A stretch of DNA of 64,000 bases, from positions 4,246,512 through 4,310,511 of the forward strand of contig OZ242009.1 in assembly GCA_965204715.1 (NCBI GenBank). Reading direction: 5' to 3'. Source of the stretch: CATOSP01 sp965204715 (GTDB lineage: Bacteria; Chloroflexota; Dehalococcoidia; Lucifugimonadales; UBA3495). How positions within the stretch are numbered: the first letter of the stretch is position 1; every line of letters begins with the position of its first letter. The notes under the pieces are model-generated. The model saw only the letters and a program-made list of their open reading frames with translations. It did no database searches and was not told the origin of the DNA. Shown here piece by piece: positions 15,709 to 24,510 of the stretch. The position numbers and the translations under genes were made by a program.

Positions 15709-15737
15709 TTGACAGACACCTGTACAGTCAGTACGAT
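15709..15737 (+). promoter_or_regulatory. Sigma-70-type promoter
   Basis: TTGACA and TACGAT are separated by exactly 17 bases, upstream of the hydrolase at 15810. The IS66 element ends 17 bases before the -35 box. Confidence 0.7.
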
Positions 15738-15809
15738 AGCCGCACGGCAATCCGGGTCCGCCTGGCGCCGTCTTCGCTACCCGCAAATTCGCCGTAACCA
15801 GGAGGCGCT

Positions 15810-16607
15810 ATGTTCGTCCGACGGGACCTGACAGATATGGTTCCCACCCCGGAAGGAAATATGCACTACGTCAAACAGGGGAGCGGCTTTCCCCTGGTAA
15901 TGCTCCACCCCCTGGGCACTTCCACCTGGGCCTGGCACACGGTGATCGACGCCCTGAGCCAGCATTACACTTGCTACGCCTTCGATATGCTGGGGCACGG
16001 CGAGTCGGACAAACCCACTCGCCACTTCAACATTCCCGACTATGCCAACGCTCTGGACCACGCCTGCCAGATTCTCAACATCCACCGTGGCCACTATGTC
16101 GGCAACTCGGTAGGCGCAGTGCTGGCCACAGAGATGGCGGCCAGTTTCCCGGAGCGGCTGGACAAGCTGGTGCTGGTCGGGATGCCCGTATGGCCGCCCT
16201 TCACGGCCCCTCAGAGGCTTGCCGAGAGTGCGGGCGGGTACGATGAAGACGGACTCCCCATCCCCAGGACAATCGATGATGTCCGGGCGTCCACCACATT
16301 CGCCGACCCCAAGCCGGAATGGGTGGAGGCGCAGAACCAGACCAGGGCCCAGGCGGGAGCCTGGGTGAAGAACCTGATGGAGTCCCTGTCATACTTCGAC
16401 GTGATGTCTCGCCTGCCCTTGATCCAGGCTTCCTCGACGATGGTGATGTACGGGGAGATCGACCGGCTCCGTGACGGCGAGGAGTTGCTGCACAACAACA
16501 TCCGCAACGCCACCAAGGTGGTGCTGCCGGGGCTGGGCCACATCCCGCAGATCGAGGACCCGGAGGCTTTTGTCGGCGCGTTGCTGCCCTTCCTGCAGCC
16601 GGAATAG
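15810..16607 (+). CDS. Alpha/beta hydrolase
   Basis: This 265-residue protein starts at ATG 15810 behind AGGAGG. The oxyanion motif HPLG (33-36), nucleophile elbow GNSVGA (Ser100), acid in GEIDR near 216 and catalytic His244 (GLGHIPQIEDPE) form a complete triad in an alpha/beta hydrolase fold with a helical lid near 130-190. Such enzymes hydrolyse esters, C-C bonds of ring-cleavage products, epoxides or haloalkanes; the substrate cannot be told. It is monocistronic from a clear promoter that may be influenced by the adjacent IS. Confidence 0.85.
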   Translation: MFVRRDLTDMVPTPEGNMHYVKQGSGFPLVMLHPLGTSTWAWHTVIDALSQHYTCYAFDMLGHGESDKPTRHFNIPDYANALDHACQILNIHRGHYVGNSVGAVLATEMAASFPERLDKLVLVGMPVWPPFTAPQRLAESAGGYDEDGLPIPRTIDDVRASTTFADPKPEWVEAQNQTRAQAGAWVKNLMESLSYFDVMSRLPLIQASSTMVMYGEIDRLRDGEELLHNNIRNATKVVLPGLGHIPQIEDPEAFVGALLPFLQPE

Positions 16608-16722
16608 CCACACCGCCCGAAGCTCCCGCTCGACACTCCAACTCGAATCATCAGCGTCCGGCCGACCCTCGCTCAGGTAGGCGCGGACGCTGAAATTTCC
16701 AACCCCATTCCAGGGAGTCCAA

Positions 16723-17649
16723 TTGACCAGCCGCCGTCGTCCGTTACGCTTGATGGAGACCTTCAGGTCGGTTTTCTATACCCCCATTTACGTGGCGGTG
16801 GCCGGCGGTTTTCTGGAAACGGAAGGGCTAGATGTATCCTTCTCCACCTGCCCGCCCGAATACCCACATCCCCTGAGCGCGCTGAACCTCGGGGCGGCGG
16901 ACATCGTCCAGAGCGGGATAATGCGTTCCATCATCGCCTCTGACTGGGGCGCAGAGACCGTTCCGGCCCACTTCGCCAAGATCAACGCCAGGGACGGGTT
17001 CTTCGTCCTGGGCAAACCCTCCGGCCAGGAGTTCCGCTGGGAAGACCTGCGAGGGGCTTCGGTCATCCCAGTGGGGTTCTCTCCCATGCCCTGGGCATCC
17101 TTTCAGTTCGCGTTGAGGAAAAACGGGGTTGACCCCGAAACACTGTCCCTAATGCCCGGACTGTCCCTGGATGATGCGGTTGAAGCCTTCAGGCAAGACC
17201 TGGCCGACTTCATACACCTGCCCGAGCCGGCCGCCGAGGTCCTGATGGCCGACGGGACTGCGAGTCTGGCGGCGGCGCTGGGTCCGGTCAACGGCCATGT
17301 CGCCTACAGTTCATTTGCCGCGACCAACGGTTTCCTTGACCGGGAGGCGGATACCGTTCACAGGTTCGTCAGGGGTTTCAGCCGCGCCCTCGAGTGGTTG
17401 AGCAAGTCCCCGGCAAGTGATGTGGGAGGGCTGGTTGCCAGGTTCTTCCCGGACGTCGCCGAGGAACTAATCGTACAGTCTGTCGTTCGATACAGGGAAC
17501 AGGAGACCTGGCCGGAGGATCCTCGCCTGGAGCCGCCAGAGTACCACGGTCTCCAGGACATACTCGTCGCGGCTTTGATGGTCCAGGAGCGGCAATCCTA
17601 CGAAAAAATCGTCCGTCCGGAATTTGTCCAGGCGGTGGTTGGCGGATGA
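16723..17649 (+). CDS. NMT1/SsuA-like substrate-binding protein
   Basis: This 308-residue protein starts at TTG 16723 after AGGGAGT. The opening (FRSVFYTPIYVAVAGGFLETEGLDVSF) is the classic start of NMT1/THI5/SsuA-type periplasmic-binding folds, where F-x-P-x-Y-A-A-x-x-x-G-F-F precedes the hinge. No signal peptide or lipobox is seen and no permease or ATPase genes lie nearby. It may be a cytoplasmic binding protein or an enzyme of the THI5 type. The ligand is unknown. Confidence 0.7.
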   Translation: MTSRRRPLRLMETFRSVFYTPIYVAVAGGFLETEGLDVSFSTCPPEYPHPLSALNLGAADIVQSGIMRSIIASDWGAETVPAHFAKINARDGFFVLGKPSGQEFRWEDLRGASVIPVGFSPMPWASFQFALRKNGVDPETLSLMPGLSLDDAVEAFRQDLADFIHLPEPAAEVLMADGTASLAAALGPVNGHVAYSSFAATNGFLDREADTVHRFVRGFSRALEWLSKSPASDVGGLVARFFPDVAEELIVQSVVRYREQETWPEDPRLEPPEYHGLQDILVAALMVQERQSYEKIVRPEFVQAVVGG

Positions 17650-17908
17650 CGGCCGGCAGGATTGTTGTGTAAGCTGTCCGCCTCTAATTGGTCTCCCATT
17701 CTATTCTGCCTCCCACCTCATCGAGCTTCTCCATACGTCCCTCATCCACACGACAGGCAAACAAATTCGTGATTCCCACAAAGTGCCGGTACATGACCGA
17801 CCGTCCCCGCCTGTCTAAAATGGCGCCACACCCCGTTGTCACACGCCTCTGCACTCGGGTTGTCCAACTGGAATTGGGTCCGGAGCATCGGCCGGATTGG
17901 TCCAAGAC

Positions 17909-18451
17909 GTGAAAAGCATGTTGCTGCTGCAAGCCATCATAGTCCCAACCGCCTTGTGGCTGTTGGTCGGGCAAGGGGAGTTGCTGGCCAACGGCGCGTC
18001 GCGCCTGCTGGTGAAGGACGCACTGGCCGGGCCGTACCTGCTGGAAGTTGGCATTCTGCCCGGAACGCCGCGGGTCGGCACGCTGCACGTCACGGTTCTG
18101 GTCAATGAGGCGGCAGGGGGAACTCCCTTTACGGATGCCCTGGTTGAAGTCACCGCGGACGGGCCGGAAGGGGCCACTAACACCGGGCCGGTGAGGGCGG
18201 TCAACTCGGCGTTGGACCTCCGGTTCTACGAGGCCGATCTGCCGCTGGACGCGGAAGGCGTATGGACCTTGACAGTATACGTCGACGGCCCACTGGGGCC
18301 GGGCCAGCTTGTGCGAGAGATGCAGGTCAGGCCCGCACAGGGTCTCGACCTGGTGTGGGTACTGGCGGTGTTGGTGGCGCTAACGGCACTGGGGATATGG
18401 ATATGGGACCGTATACGTGCAGGGCGCAGACGGCGGCAGCGTGAGACCTAA
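17909..18451 (+). CDS. Membrane-anchored beta-domain protein (YtkA/FixH-like)
   Basis: About 180 residues from GTG 17909; TTG 17897 and ATG 17918 are alternatives. An N-terminal signal or anchor (MLLLQAIIVPTALWLLVGQG), an extracytoplasmic beta-sandwich with the pattern YLLEVGILPGTPRVGTLHVT and an FYEADLPLDAEGVWTLTV segment, and a C-terminal membrane helix (LVWVLAVLVALTALGIWIW) with a basic tail are visible. The sandwich resembles YtkA-like domains found near copper and cytochrome oxidase genes. It lies 15 bases before a polytopic membrane protein, so the two likely act together. Confidence 0.6.
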   Translation: MKSMLLLQAIIVPTALWLLVGQGELLANGASRLLVKDALAGPYLLEVGILPGTPRVGTLHVTVLVNEAAGGTPFTDALVEVTADGPEGATNTGPVRAVNSALDLRFYEADLPLDAEGVWTLTVYVDGPLGPGQLVREMQVRPAQGLDLVWVLAVLVALTALGIWIWDRIRAGRRRRQRET

Positions 18452-18466
18452 GAGCGTCGGGTTGCC

Positions 18467-20038
18467 ATGAAACACCTCAAGACCATTCTTCCGTTGTCGG
18501 CGTTTGTCCTGTTGATTGGAGCCGCTCCGGCCTACGCTCACGGGTTCGGAGAGCGGACAGAATTGCCGGTGCCGTTGGGGTATTTCCTGCTGGGATCGGG
18601 CGCGGTGGTAGCCCTGTCGTTTGCCGTCATGGGCCTGTTCGTGAGAGGGACGACACGCAGTGGGTCTTACTGGCGGTACGATCTGCTTCGGCATGGATGG
18701 TTGAGGTGGGTCCTCACGGCTCCATTCCCGGGATTTCCCATCAAGATAGCCTCCGTGTTCCTGCTGGTGGTCGTGATTGTTACAGGCCTGTTTGGAGACC
18801 AGACGCCCTCTGCCAACTTCGCCCCCAGCTTCGTGTGGATTATCTGGTGGGTGGGCATGGCCTACGTTGCGGCCCTGATAGGAAATGTTTGGGCTGTCAT
18901 CAATCCGTGGAAGATACTGTTTGACTGGTGGGAGTGGATATACGGCCAGTTGCGACCGGGTTCCCAACTGGCCCCGGCGCGCGAGTACCCGGAAGGGTGG
19001 GGGATGTGGCCTGCACTGGCCCTATTCCTGGCATTCGCATGGCTCCAGGACGCTTTTCCCAGGTCCGCCGTCCCGGTGCTGGTGGCGTGGATGGCGATCA
19101 TCTACTCCGTGATTACGTTTGCGGGGATGGCGATATTCGGCAAGCGCCAGTGGTTGAGGAATGGAGAAGTGTTCTCGGTGGTGTTCGGTTTCCTGGCCCG
19201 ATTCTCCCTTACGGAGACGAGGGTGTTGGACCCGGAAGTCTGCCGGGTGTGCGCGTCGGGATGCCAGGTAGCAGCTGCAGGCCTTGACGCGAGCGAGTGG
19301 GACGGCTGTGTGGACTGCTACGAATGTTTCGAGAAGTCCGGCAGCAGGCAAATCAGCCTCCGTCCGTTCGCAATGGGGTTGTCCCGGAATGAGCCGGTCT
19401 CCAACGACGTCCTGGCCGTGGTGGTGCTCCTTCTGGCGACGGTGACATTCGACGGGTTCGGCGCGACATCGGCATGGGCCAATGTCCAGTCGGTGTTTCT
19501 AACCGCCTTCCCAACGCTGATGGGCAATCCGGTGGTGAACGGTCTGACCATTGCCGATACGTTGGGGGTGCTGCTGTTCCCGGTGGCCTTCTTCCTCGTG
19601 TACCTGCTGTTCTGCTTCTTCATGGCGGGGGCTGTGGGGAAGAGCCTTGGCGCGATGGAACTGGCCCGGGCCTTCGCCTATTCCCTGATACCCATAGCGC
19701 TGGCCTACAATATCTCCCACTTCATCACCCTGCTGCTGGTCCAGGGGCAACTGATCATCAACCTGGCATCCGACCCATTCGGTTTCGGATGGGACCTGTT
19801 CGGCACGGCTGACTACCAGGTATACCAGGGCATCATCACGGCTGAAATTCTGTGGTTCCTGTCGGTGGCCGTGGTCGTAGTGGGGCACGTCATCGCGGTA
19901 TACCTGGCCCACTTGGCGTCCATGCGTATTTTCCAGGACCGCAGCATGGCGATGAACAGCCAGTACCCGATGCTCACGCTGATGGTGATGTACACCGTCG
20001 TGAGTCTCTGGATACTGGCGCAGCCTATAGCAGCGTAA
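18467..20038 (+). CDS. Polytopic membrane protein with a cysteine cluster
   Basis: This 523-residue protein has a signal peptide cut after APAYA (about residue 24), the mature start HGFGERTELPVP, and about ten membrane helices. A soluble loop near 258-290 holds CRVCASGCQ and CVDCYECF, a six-cysteine cluster that looks metal-binding. Proteins with this AHGFG-xR-x-x-LPVP start are often labelled fenitrothion hydrolase in databases, but no hydrolase motif is visible and I do not adopt that name. Gene order with a YtkA-like protein suggests a metal or redox role at the membrane; this is inference. Confidence 0.6.
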   Translation: MKHLKTILPLSAFVLLIGAAPAYAHGFGERTELPVPLGYFLLGSGAVVALSFAVMGLFVRGTTRSGSYWRYDLLRHGWLRWVLTAPFPGFPIKIASVFLLVVVIVTGLFGDQTPSANFAPSFVWIIWWVGMAYVAALIGNVWAVINPWKILFDWWEWIYGQLRPGSQLAPAREYPEGWGMWPALALFLAFAWLQDAFPRSAVPVLVAWMAIIYSVITFAGMAIFGKRQWLRNGEVFSVVFGFLARFSLTETRVLDPEVCRVCASGCQVAAAGLDASEWDGCVDCYECFEKSGSRQISLRPFAMGLSRNEPVSNDVLAVVVLLLATVTFDGFGATSAWANVQSVFLTAFPTLMGNPVVNGLTIADTLGVLLFPVAFFLVYLLFCFFMAGAVGKSLGAMELARAFAYSLIPIALAYNISHFITLLLVQGQLIINLASDPFGFGWDLFGTADYQVYQGIITAEILWFLSVAVVVVGHVIAVYLAHLASMRIFQDRSMAMNSQYPMLTLMVMYTVVSLWILAQPIAA

Positions 20039-20197
20039 TTGCTGCCATTAGCCCCCCAAGCTCGGCACGCGCAGCATCAACCGGCTACAGGTTCCCCACG
20101 TCGGCGGGTATGGTGTAAGATAACCTGAAACGTAATTAGTGATTAGTGTCCGGCGGGTCGGCCACTCTCCATTAACCACCAGCGCGGGAGGAATGTC

Positions 20198-21274
20198 TTG
20201 GCCAAGATCACGATAATCGGTACTGGGCTAATCGGCACCTCTCTTGCGCTGGCGCTGAAGCAGGCGAATCTGAGGAACGTCGAAATCGTCGGTACGGACT
20301 CCGACAGCCGGTCCCGGGCCGGAGCGCAAAAGTCAGGCGGGTTCGACCGCGTTGAGAACCGGCTGCTGAACGCCCTCCGTGATGTGGACATCGTGGTCCT
20401 GGCCACTCCGGTCATGGCCATGAAGGAGTTGATGGAGATTATTGGCCCAGAGCTTCCCAATGGCTGCCTCGTAACCGACGTTGGCAGCTCGAAACGGGTG
20501 GTTATGGACTGGGCCGAGGAATACCTGCCGCGGGGCATAGATTTCGTCGGCGGACATCCCATGGCGGGGAGGGAGACGCCCGGCCCGGAGAACGCCGACG
20601 CCAACCTGTTCCGCGACAAGGCTTACTGCGTGATACCCAGGGCCGACGCCCGCGAGCAGGCCGTATCAGAGGTGGCTACGCTGGTGCAGGCCGTTGGCGC
20701 CCGCCCCTTCTACATCGGCGTAGACGAGCATGACAGCTTCGTGGCGGCTGTCAGTCACCTGCCCTTTATGCTCTCCGTGGGGCTGGTCGGTTGCACCTCC
20801 AAGAGCGCCAACTGGGAAGACATCGCCCAACTTGCGTCCTCGGGTTATCACGACCTGACACGGCTTGCGTCGGGAGACCCCATCATGCACCGGGACATCT
20901 GCGCGACAAATTCCCAGCACATCGTCGCGTGGATCGATGCATTCATCCGTGAGCTTTACTACATCCGGCAGTCATTGGACACCCAGACGAAAGAAGACAC
21001 ACAGGAGTTGCAGCGGTCGATCCAAGTCCTGGCCGACCAGGCTCTGTCGAAGCCCTCGATGGATTCCGATGTTGAGGGCCTCCAGAAGCTTTTTGAGGAT
21101 GCCGCAGTAGCGCGGGGTCAGTGGCTGGCCGGCGAAGTCAACTCAAGGTCTCGGGATGCCTCGCCAGAAATACCCAGCTTCGCTGAAAGCATGGGGGAGA
21201 TGTTCGCTGGACGCAGGCTTATGGAGAAATCACGGCAGTTCTTCGGCGGCCGCGACCAGGAACGCCGCAGGTAG
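20198..21274 (+). CDS. tyrA: Prephenate/arogenate dehydrogenase
   Basis: This 358-residue protein starts at TTG 20198 with GGGAGG six bases upstream. It has an N-terminal NAD(P) Rossmann motif GTGLIG (8-13), an ATPV motif, the TyrA signatures TDVGSSK and GGHPMAGRETPGPENAD, and His in AVSHLPFMLS, followed by the helical dimerisation domain. It oxidatively decarboxylates prephenate or arogenate in tyrosine synthesis. The last 70 residues are a poorly conserved extension with no ACT domain pattern. gmk follows after 64 bases. Confidence 0.9.
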   Translation: MAKITIIGTGLIGTSLALALKQANLRNVEIVGTDSDSRSRAGAQKSGGFDRVENRLLNALRDVDIVVLATPVMAMKELMEIIGPELPNGCLVTDVGSSKRVVMDWAEEYLPRGIDFVGGHPMAGRETPGPENADANLFRDKAYCVIPRADAREQAVSEVATLVQAVGARPFYIGVDEHDSFVAAVSHLPFMLSVGLVGCTSKSANWEDIAQLASSGYHDLTRLASGDPIMHRDICATNSQHIVAWIDAFIRELYYIRQSLDTQTKEDTQELQRSIQVLADQALSKPSMDSDVEGLQKLFEDAAVARGQWLAGEVNSRSRDASPEIPSFAESMGEMFAGRRLMEKSRQFFGGRDQERRR

Positions 21275-21338
21275 TGGGCGGAGTCACATGGGCTGGTCCC
21301 AGGTATCTTCGGCAGCTATCCCAATCCGGACGTGACAG

Positions 21339-21959
21339 ATGTATAAAGCATCTGAGGACTTCTCGTCTTCGCCGTTGCTGGTAGTACTTTCTGGGCCCTC
21401 CGGTGTCGGCAAGGACGCAGCCCTGGACGCGCTGAAACGGCTTGACCGCCCCTGGCGTTTCGCGGTGACTGCAACCACCAGGCCCAGGCGGAAGTCCGAA
21501 CAGGATGGAACGGACTACATATTCCTGGACACCGCATCGTTCCTGGATCTGAGAGAGCGCAACGAGTTGCTGGAATCGGCCCAGGTGTATGGAAAGTGGT
21601 ACGGCGTGCCCCGGGGCCAGGTGCGGGACGCCCTGCGGGATAACTGGGACGTGTTCCTGAAGATCGACGTGCAGGGCGCCGCCACCATCCGCAAGATCGT
21701 CCCCGGCGCGGTCTTCATAATCATGGTCCCGGAAAGTCTCGATGCTCTGAGGGACCGGCTGGCCCTGCGGGAGACCGAGGACGTTGAGGAATTGGAGTTG
21801 CGGCTGCAAACCGCCAGGGACGAATTGTCCCGTGCCGGGGAATTCGATTACCGGGTGGTCAACCGGGATGGGGAGTTGGAGCAAGCGGTGGCGGACATCG
21901 ACGCGATCATCCGGGCGGAGAAGTGCCGCGTGACACTCCGTGAGGTCCCGCAAATATGA
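21339..21959 (+). CDS. gmk: Guanylate kinase
   Basis: This 206-residue protein has the P-loop GPSGVGKD (19-26), the GMP-binding segment TATTRPRRKSEQDGTDYIF, VYGKWYGVPR, and KIDVQGAATIRK, all in family order. It phosphorylates GMP to GDP with ATP. The residue after the P-loop lysine is Asp rather than Ser/Thr, a variant I associate with Chloroflexota guanylate kinases. The start is the ATG at 21339 in a weak context. It precedes lipA by 81 bases. Confidence 0.9.
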   Translation: MYKASEDFSSSPLLVVLSGPSGVGKDAALDALKRLDRPWRFAVTATTRPRRKSEQDGTDYIFLDTASFLDLRERNELLESAQVYGKWYGVPRGQVRDALRDNWDVFLKIDVQGAATIRKIVPGAVFIIMVPESLDALRDRLALRETEDVEELELRLQTARDELSRAGEFDYRVVNRDGELEQAVADIDAIIRAEKCRVTLREVPQI

Positions 21960-22040
21960 ACCCATCTCCGTGCAAGTTCATTCCCATCACTGCCTGCGCG
22001 AAGGGGACAACTCTCGCCGGGGATTGTATGCAGGGGGTCA

Positions 22041-22967
22041 GTGGGCATACGGGACGGATCCTTCATGGTTAGTGGACCCAGCCAGGCGCCGCTGAGACCC
22101 AGGCTACCGGAATGGCTCAAGGTGCCGGCGCCCGGCAACCCGGGCTACATCCGCCTCAAGAACCTGGTGCGGGAACAGCAACTCCATACTGTCTGCGAAG
22201 AAGCCCATTGTCCCAACATTGGAGAGTGCTGGGCACGCGGGACGGCCACCTTCATGATTCTGGGCGACATCTGCACCCGGCGTTGCCACTACTGCGCCGT
22301 GACCACCGGTCGGCCCACCGGGATCGACCTCCAAGAGCCGGCGCGCCTGGCCGAGACGGTTGCCACGATGGGCCTCGGCTACTGCGTGATTACATCGGTG
22401 AACCGGGACGACCTCCAGGACGGCGGGGCCTTCATCTTCGCTGCCTGTATTCGGCAGGTGCGGGAAAAGTCGCCCGGATGCCGCGTGGAGGTGCTGATCC
22501 CCGACTTTGCCGGTTCGTGGACTGCGTTGAAGAAAGTGGTCGACGAACGGCCGGATGTCCTGAACCACAACATCGAATCAACCCGGAGGGTGTTCCACCG
22601 AGTCCGCCCGAGGGGAGACTACCGCCTATCATTGGACCTGCTCGCCAAGGCCAAGCAGCTTGACCCCGCCACCGTCACCAAGTCCGGAATCATCGCCGGG
22701 ATGGGTGAGAGCATCGACGAAATCATCGAAACGATGGAGGACCTCCGGGAAGTTGACTGCGACCTGTTGACCATCGGTCAGTACCTGCGCCCGTCGGCGA
22801 AGCACATCCCCATCGACCGCTTCTACATGCCGGACGAGTTTGCCATGCTACGGGAGGCTGGGGAGAGGATGGGGTTCAAGCATGTCGCGTCAGGCCCGCT
22901 CGTCCGCAGTTCCTATCACGCCGACGAGCAACACGATGCGTCAAGGCCGCCCATGTCCGCCGGCTAG
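22041..22967 (+). CDS. lipA: Lipoyl synthase
   Basis: This 308-residue radical SAM enzyme inserts two sulfurs into octanoyl groups on carrier lysines. The auxiliary cluster motif CEEAHCPNIGEC is followed by the radical SAM motif CTRRCHYC, then TSVNRDD, LNHNIES and the C-terminal GPLVRSSYHADEQ, whose RSSY serine binds the auxiliary cluster. GTG 22041 or ATG 22065 may be the start. It ends in a 4-base tail-to-tail overlap with the flippase-like gene. The substrate would be the E2 encoded at 51155, after LipB (52544). Confidence 0.95.
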   Translation: MGIRDGSFMVSGPSQAPLRPRLPEWLKVPAPGNPGYIRLKNLVREQQLHTVCEEAHCPNIGECWARGTATFMILGDICTRRCHYCAVTTGRPTGIDLQEPARLAETVATMGLGYCVITSVNRDDLQDGGAFIFAACIRQVREKSPGCRVEVLIPDFAGSWTALKKVVDERPDVLNHNIESTRRVFHRVRPRGDYRLSLDLLAKAKQLDPATVTKSGIIAGMGESIDEIIETMEDLREVDCDLLTIGQYLRPSAKHIPIDRFYMPDEFAMLREAGERMGFKHVASGPLVRSSYHADEQHDASRPPMSAG

Positions 22968-24016
22968 CCCACCGGCCTTCTGGCACGGAGGGCTCTCCAG
23001 TACAGGCTCAGGCTTACCAGGAAGGGAATAACCGAGTAGACCACCCGGAACAGCAGGGTAACAAGCACAGCCTGCTCCAGGGGCGCGCCCAGCAGGTGAA
23101 AGACCCCGGCCATTGAGCCTTCCTGCACTCCCAGTCCACCCGGCACCATAGACATCACTCCGGCCGCCACGCCGATGGCGAACCCGGTCACTACCACCTC
23201 CGGCGCGACTCCGCCGCCCAAAGCCTCGAAACACAGCCAGACCACCGCGACTCGTGAAGCCCGGTCCAATACGATTAGCCCGACGGGCGCAATCAGGTGG
23301 ACCGGACGAGTAGTGACCGATGAGAGACCGTGGCGGAGGGTCTCCTCGAAGTCGTTGAGCCCGCGGGCCAACCTGCGCCGCGTCACCATCCGCCAGACCC
23401 ATCCCACGAACCCGAGGGTGCGTCCACGTATAGGATGCACGAAGATCACCAAGGCGGCGGCGGCAAAACCCACTGCCAGCGCCAGGGCGCCGGCGCCGGC
23501 AGCCATTGCCAGGGGGGTTGGCAGCGGATGGCGAAACGCGAGATATGCCAGCCCTGCGGGAATGATGAAAAAGAAAATAAGGCTTTCCAGATATCCGTGG
23601 AACAAAGACGGCGCCAGAGCGTCGCCCGCGCGGACGCCGCGCCGCACCAATAGCAACAGGCGCAACGGATGGCCTGCCACCCCGCCTATCATGGTGATCA
23701 TGGCAGAGGAGACGAATCCAATCCCCAGGAGCGTCCGGGGGCGAAGGTTTATTCCGAAGGAACGGTTCAGCAGGGCGTAGCTATAGGTCGAGCAGGCGTA
23801 GGAGAAAAACGCTGTGATAACCGCGGCGGATACCAGCCGCCAATCGGCGGCGGCGATGGACATGCGCACGTTGCGCCAGTCGAGGACGACAACCAACACT
23901 CCAACGAGCGCCAGGCAAACAACCCCGGCCACCAGCGCCCTGCTCTGGTTCCCCGACAGGTGCATCCGGGGGTTTCGCCCGAGTTGTGCTGCGGTGTTGG
24001 GTAGTTCCTTCGCCAT
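22964..24016 (-). CDS. Flippase-like integral membrane protein (LPG synthase TM-like, UPF0104)
   Basis: This 350-residue protein has about eight membrane helices. The signatures SYALLNRSFG, GGVAGHPLRLLLLVRRG and MVPGGLGVQEGSMAGVFHLLG match the membrane domain shared by MprF-type lysylphosphatidylglycerol synthases and AglD/UPF0104 proteins. The soluble aminoacyl-transfer domain of MprF is absent. A role in lipid or lipid-linked precursor flipping is known for the family; the substrate here is unknown. It converges on lipA. Confidence 0.8.
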   Translation of the reverse strand: MAKELPNTAAQLGRNPRMHLSGNQSRALVAGVVCLALVGVLVVVLDWRNVRMSIAAADWRLVSAAVITAFFSYACSTYSYALLNRSFGINLRPRTLLGIGFVSSAMITMIGGVAGHPLRLLLLVRRGVRAGDALAPSLFHGYLESLIFFFIIPAGLAYLAFRHPLPTPLAMAAGAGALALAVGFAAAALVIFVHPIRGRTLGFVGWVWRMVTRRRLARGLNDFEETLRHGLSSVTTRPVHLIAPVGLIVLDRASRVAVVWLCFEALGGGVAPEVVVTGFAIGVAAGVMSMVPGGLGVQEGSMAGVFHLLGAPLEQAVLVTLLFRVVYSVIPFLVSLSLYWRALRARRPVG

Positions 24017-24360
24017 TCGACAATCGCGCAGTAGTCAGCGTTGTCTGGCCGCAACAGGAATCCAAACGGGTGATGAAGATTCCGGCGGCCATCCGCCAGT
24101 GTTGCGGCGGCTGCACTGAGTCTGAGTCTGGCCCTGTAGCCGCCGATATAGCCTACCCGCACCGGCGTCCCGAAATCAATAACCGCGCCTGTGTTCTCAA
24201 GCTTGCCCGATTGTGGCAGGCAATGCGGAGTCAGCCGTTCGGTCTGTCCATTGCAGCCACGCTCGTCGCAATCCTGACCGGTTCGCGCTTGCTCACCATT
24301 GGACATTGCATGTACCGCCGGGAAATGGAATGCCGCGACCGGAACGAAGCGAGGCTTCCC
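24017..24360. other. Intergenic region without a recognised gene
   Basis: These bases separate the divergent flippase-like and thrC genes. Long minus-strand open frames are present but have no ribosome site and no family pattern. I see no RNA gene or repeat here. Confidence 0.5.
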
Positions 24361-24390
24361 TTGACAACCGTAGACCCCCTTTGCTACCAT
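24361..24390 (+). promoter_or_regulatory. Promoter of thrC with a leader hairpin
   Basis: TTGACA and TACCAT are separated by 18 bases. The leader of about 115 bases holds a CCCCGG/CCGGGG hairpin (24401-24420). I see no T-box or known riboswitch core. Confidence 0.55.
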
Positions 24391-24510
24391 CGCCGTCAGT
24401 CCCCGGATTAGGAACCGGGGTATTACCTTGTGTAACCGTCACTGCAATGCGAATCCTCGGCGCCCGTACCGGGTTTGGGGCGACGTTCTTCTAAGGAGGT
24501 CCCGGCTCAG

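Noticed and set aside
24017..24390. Long minus-strand frame upstream of the flippase-like gene
   Set aside because: It has no ribosome site, an odd amino acid mix and no recognisable domain, and it crosses the thrC promoter.
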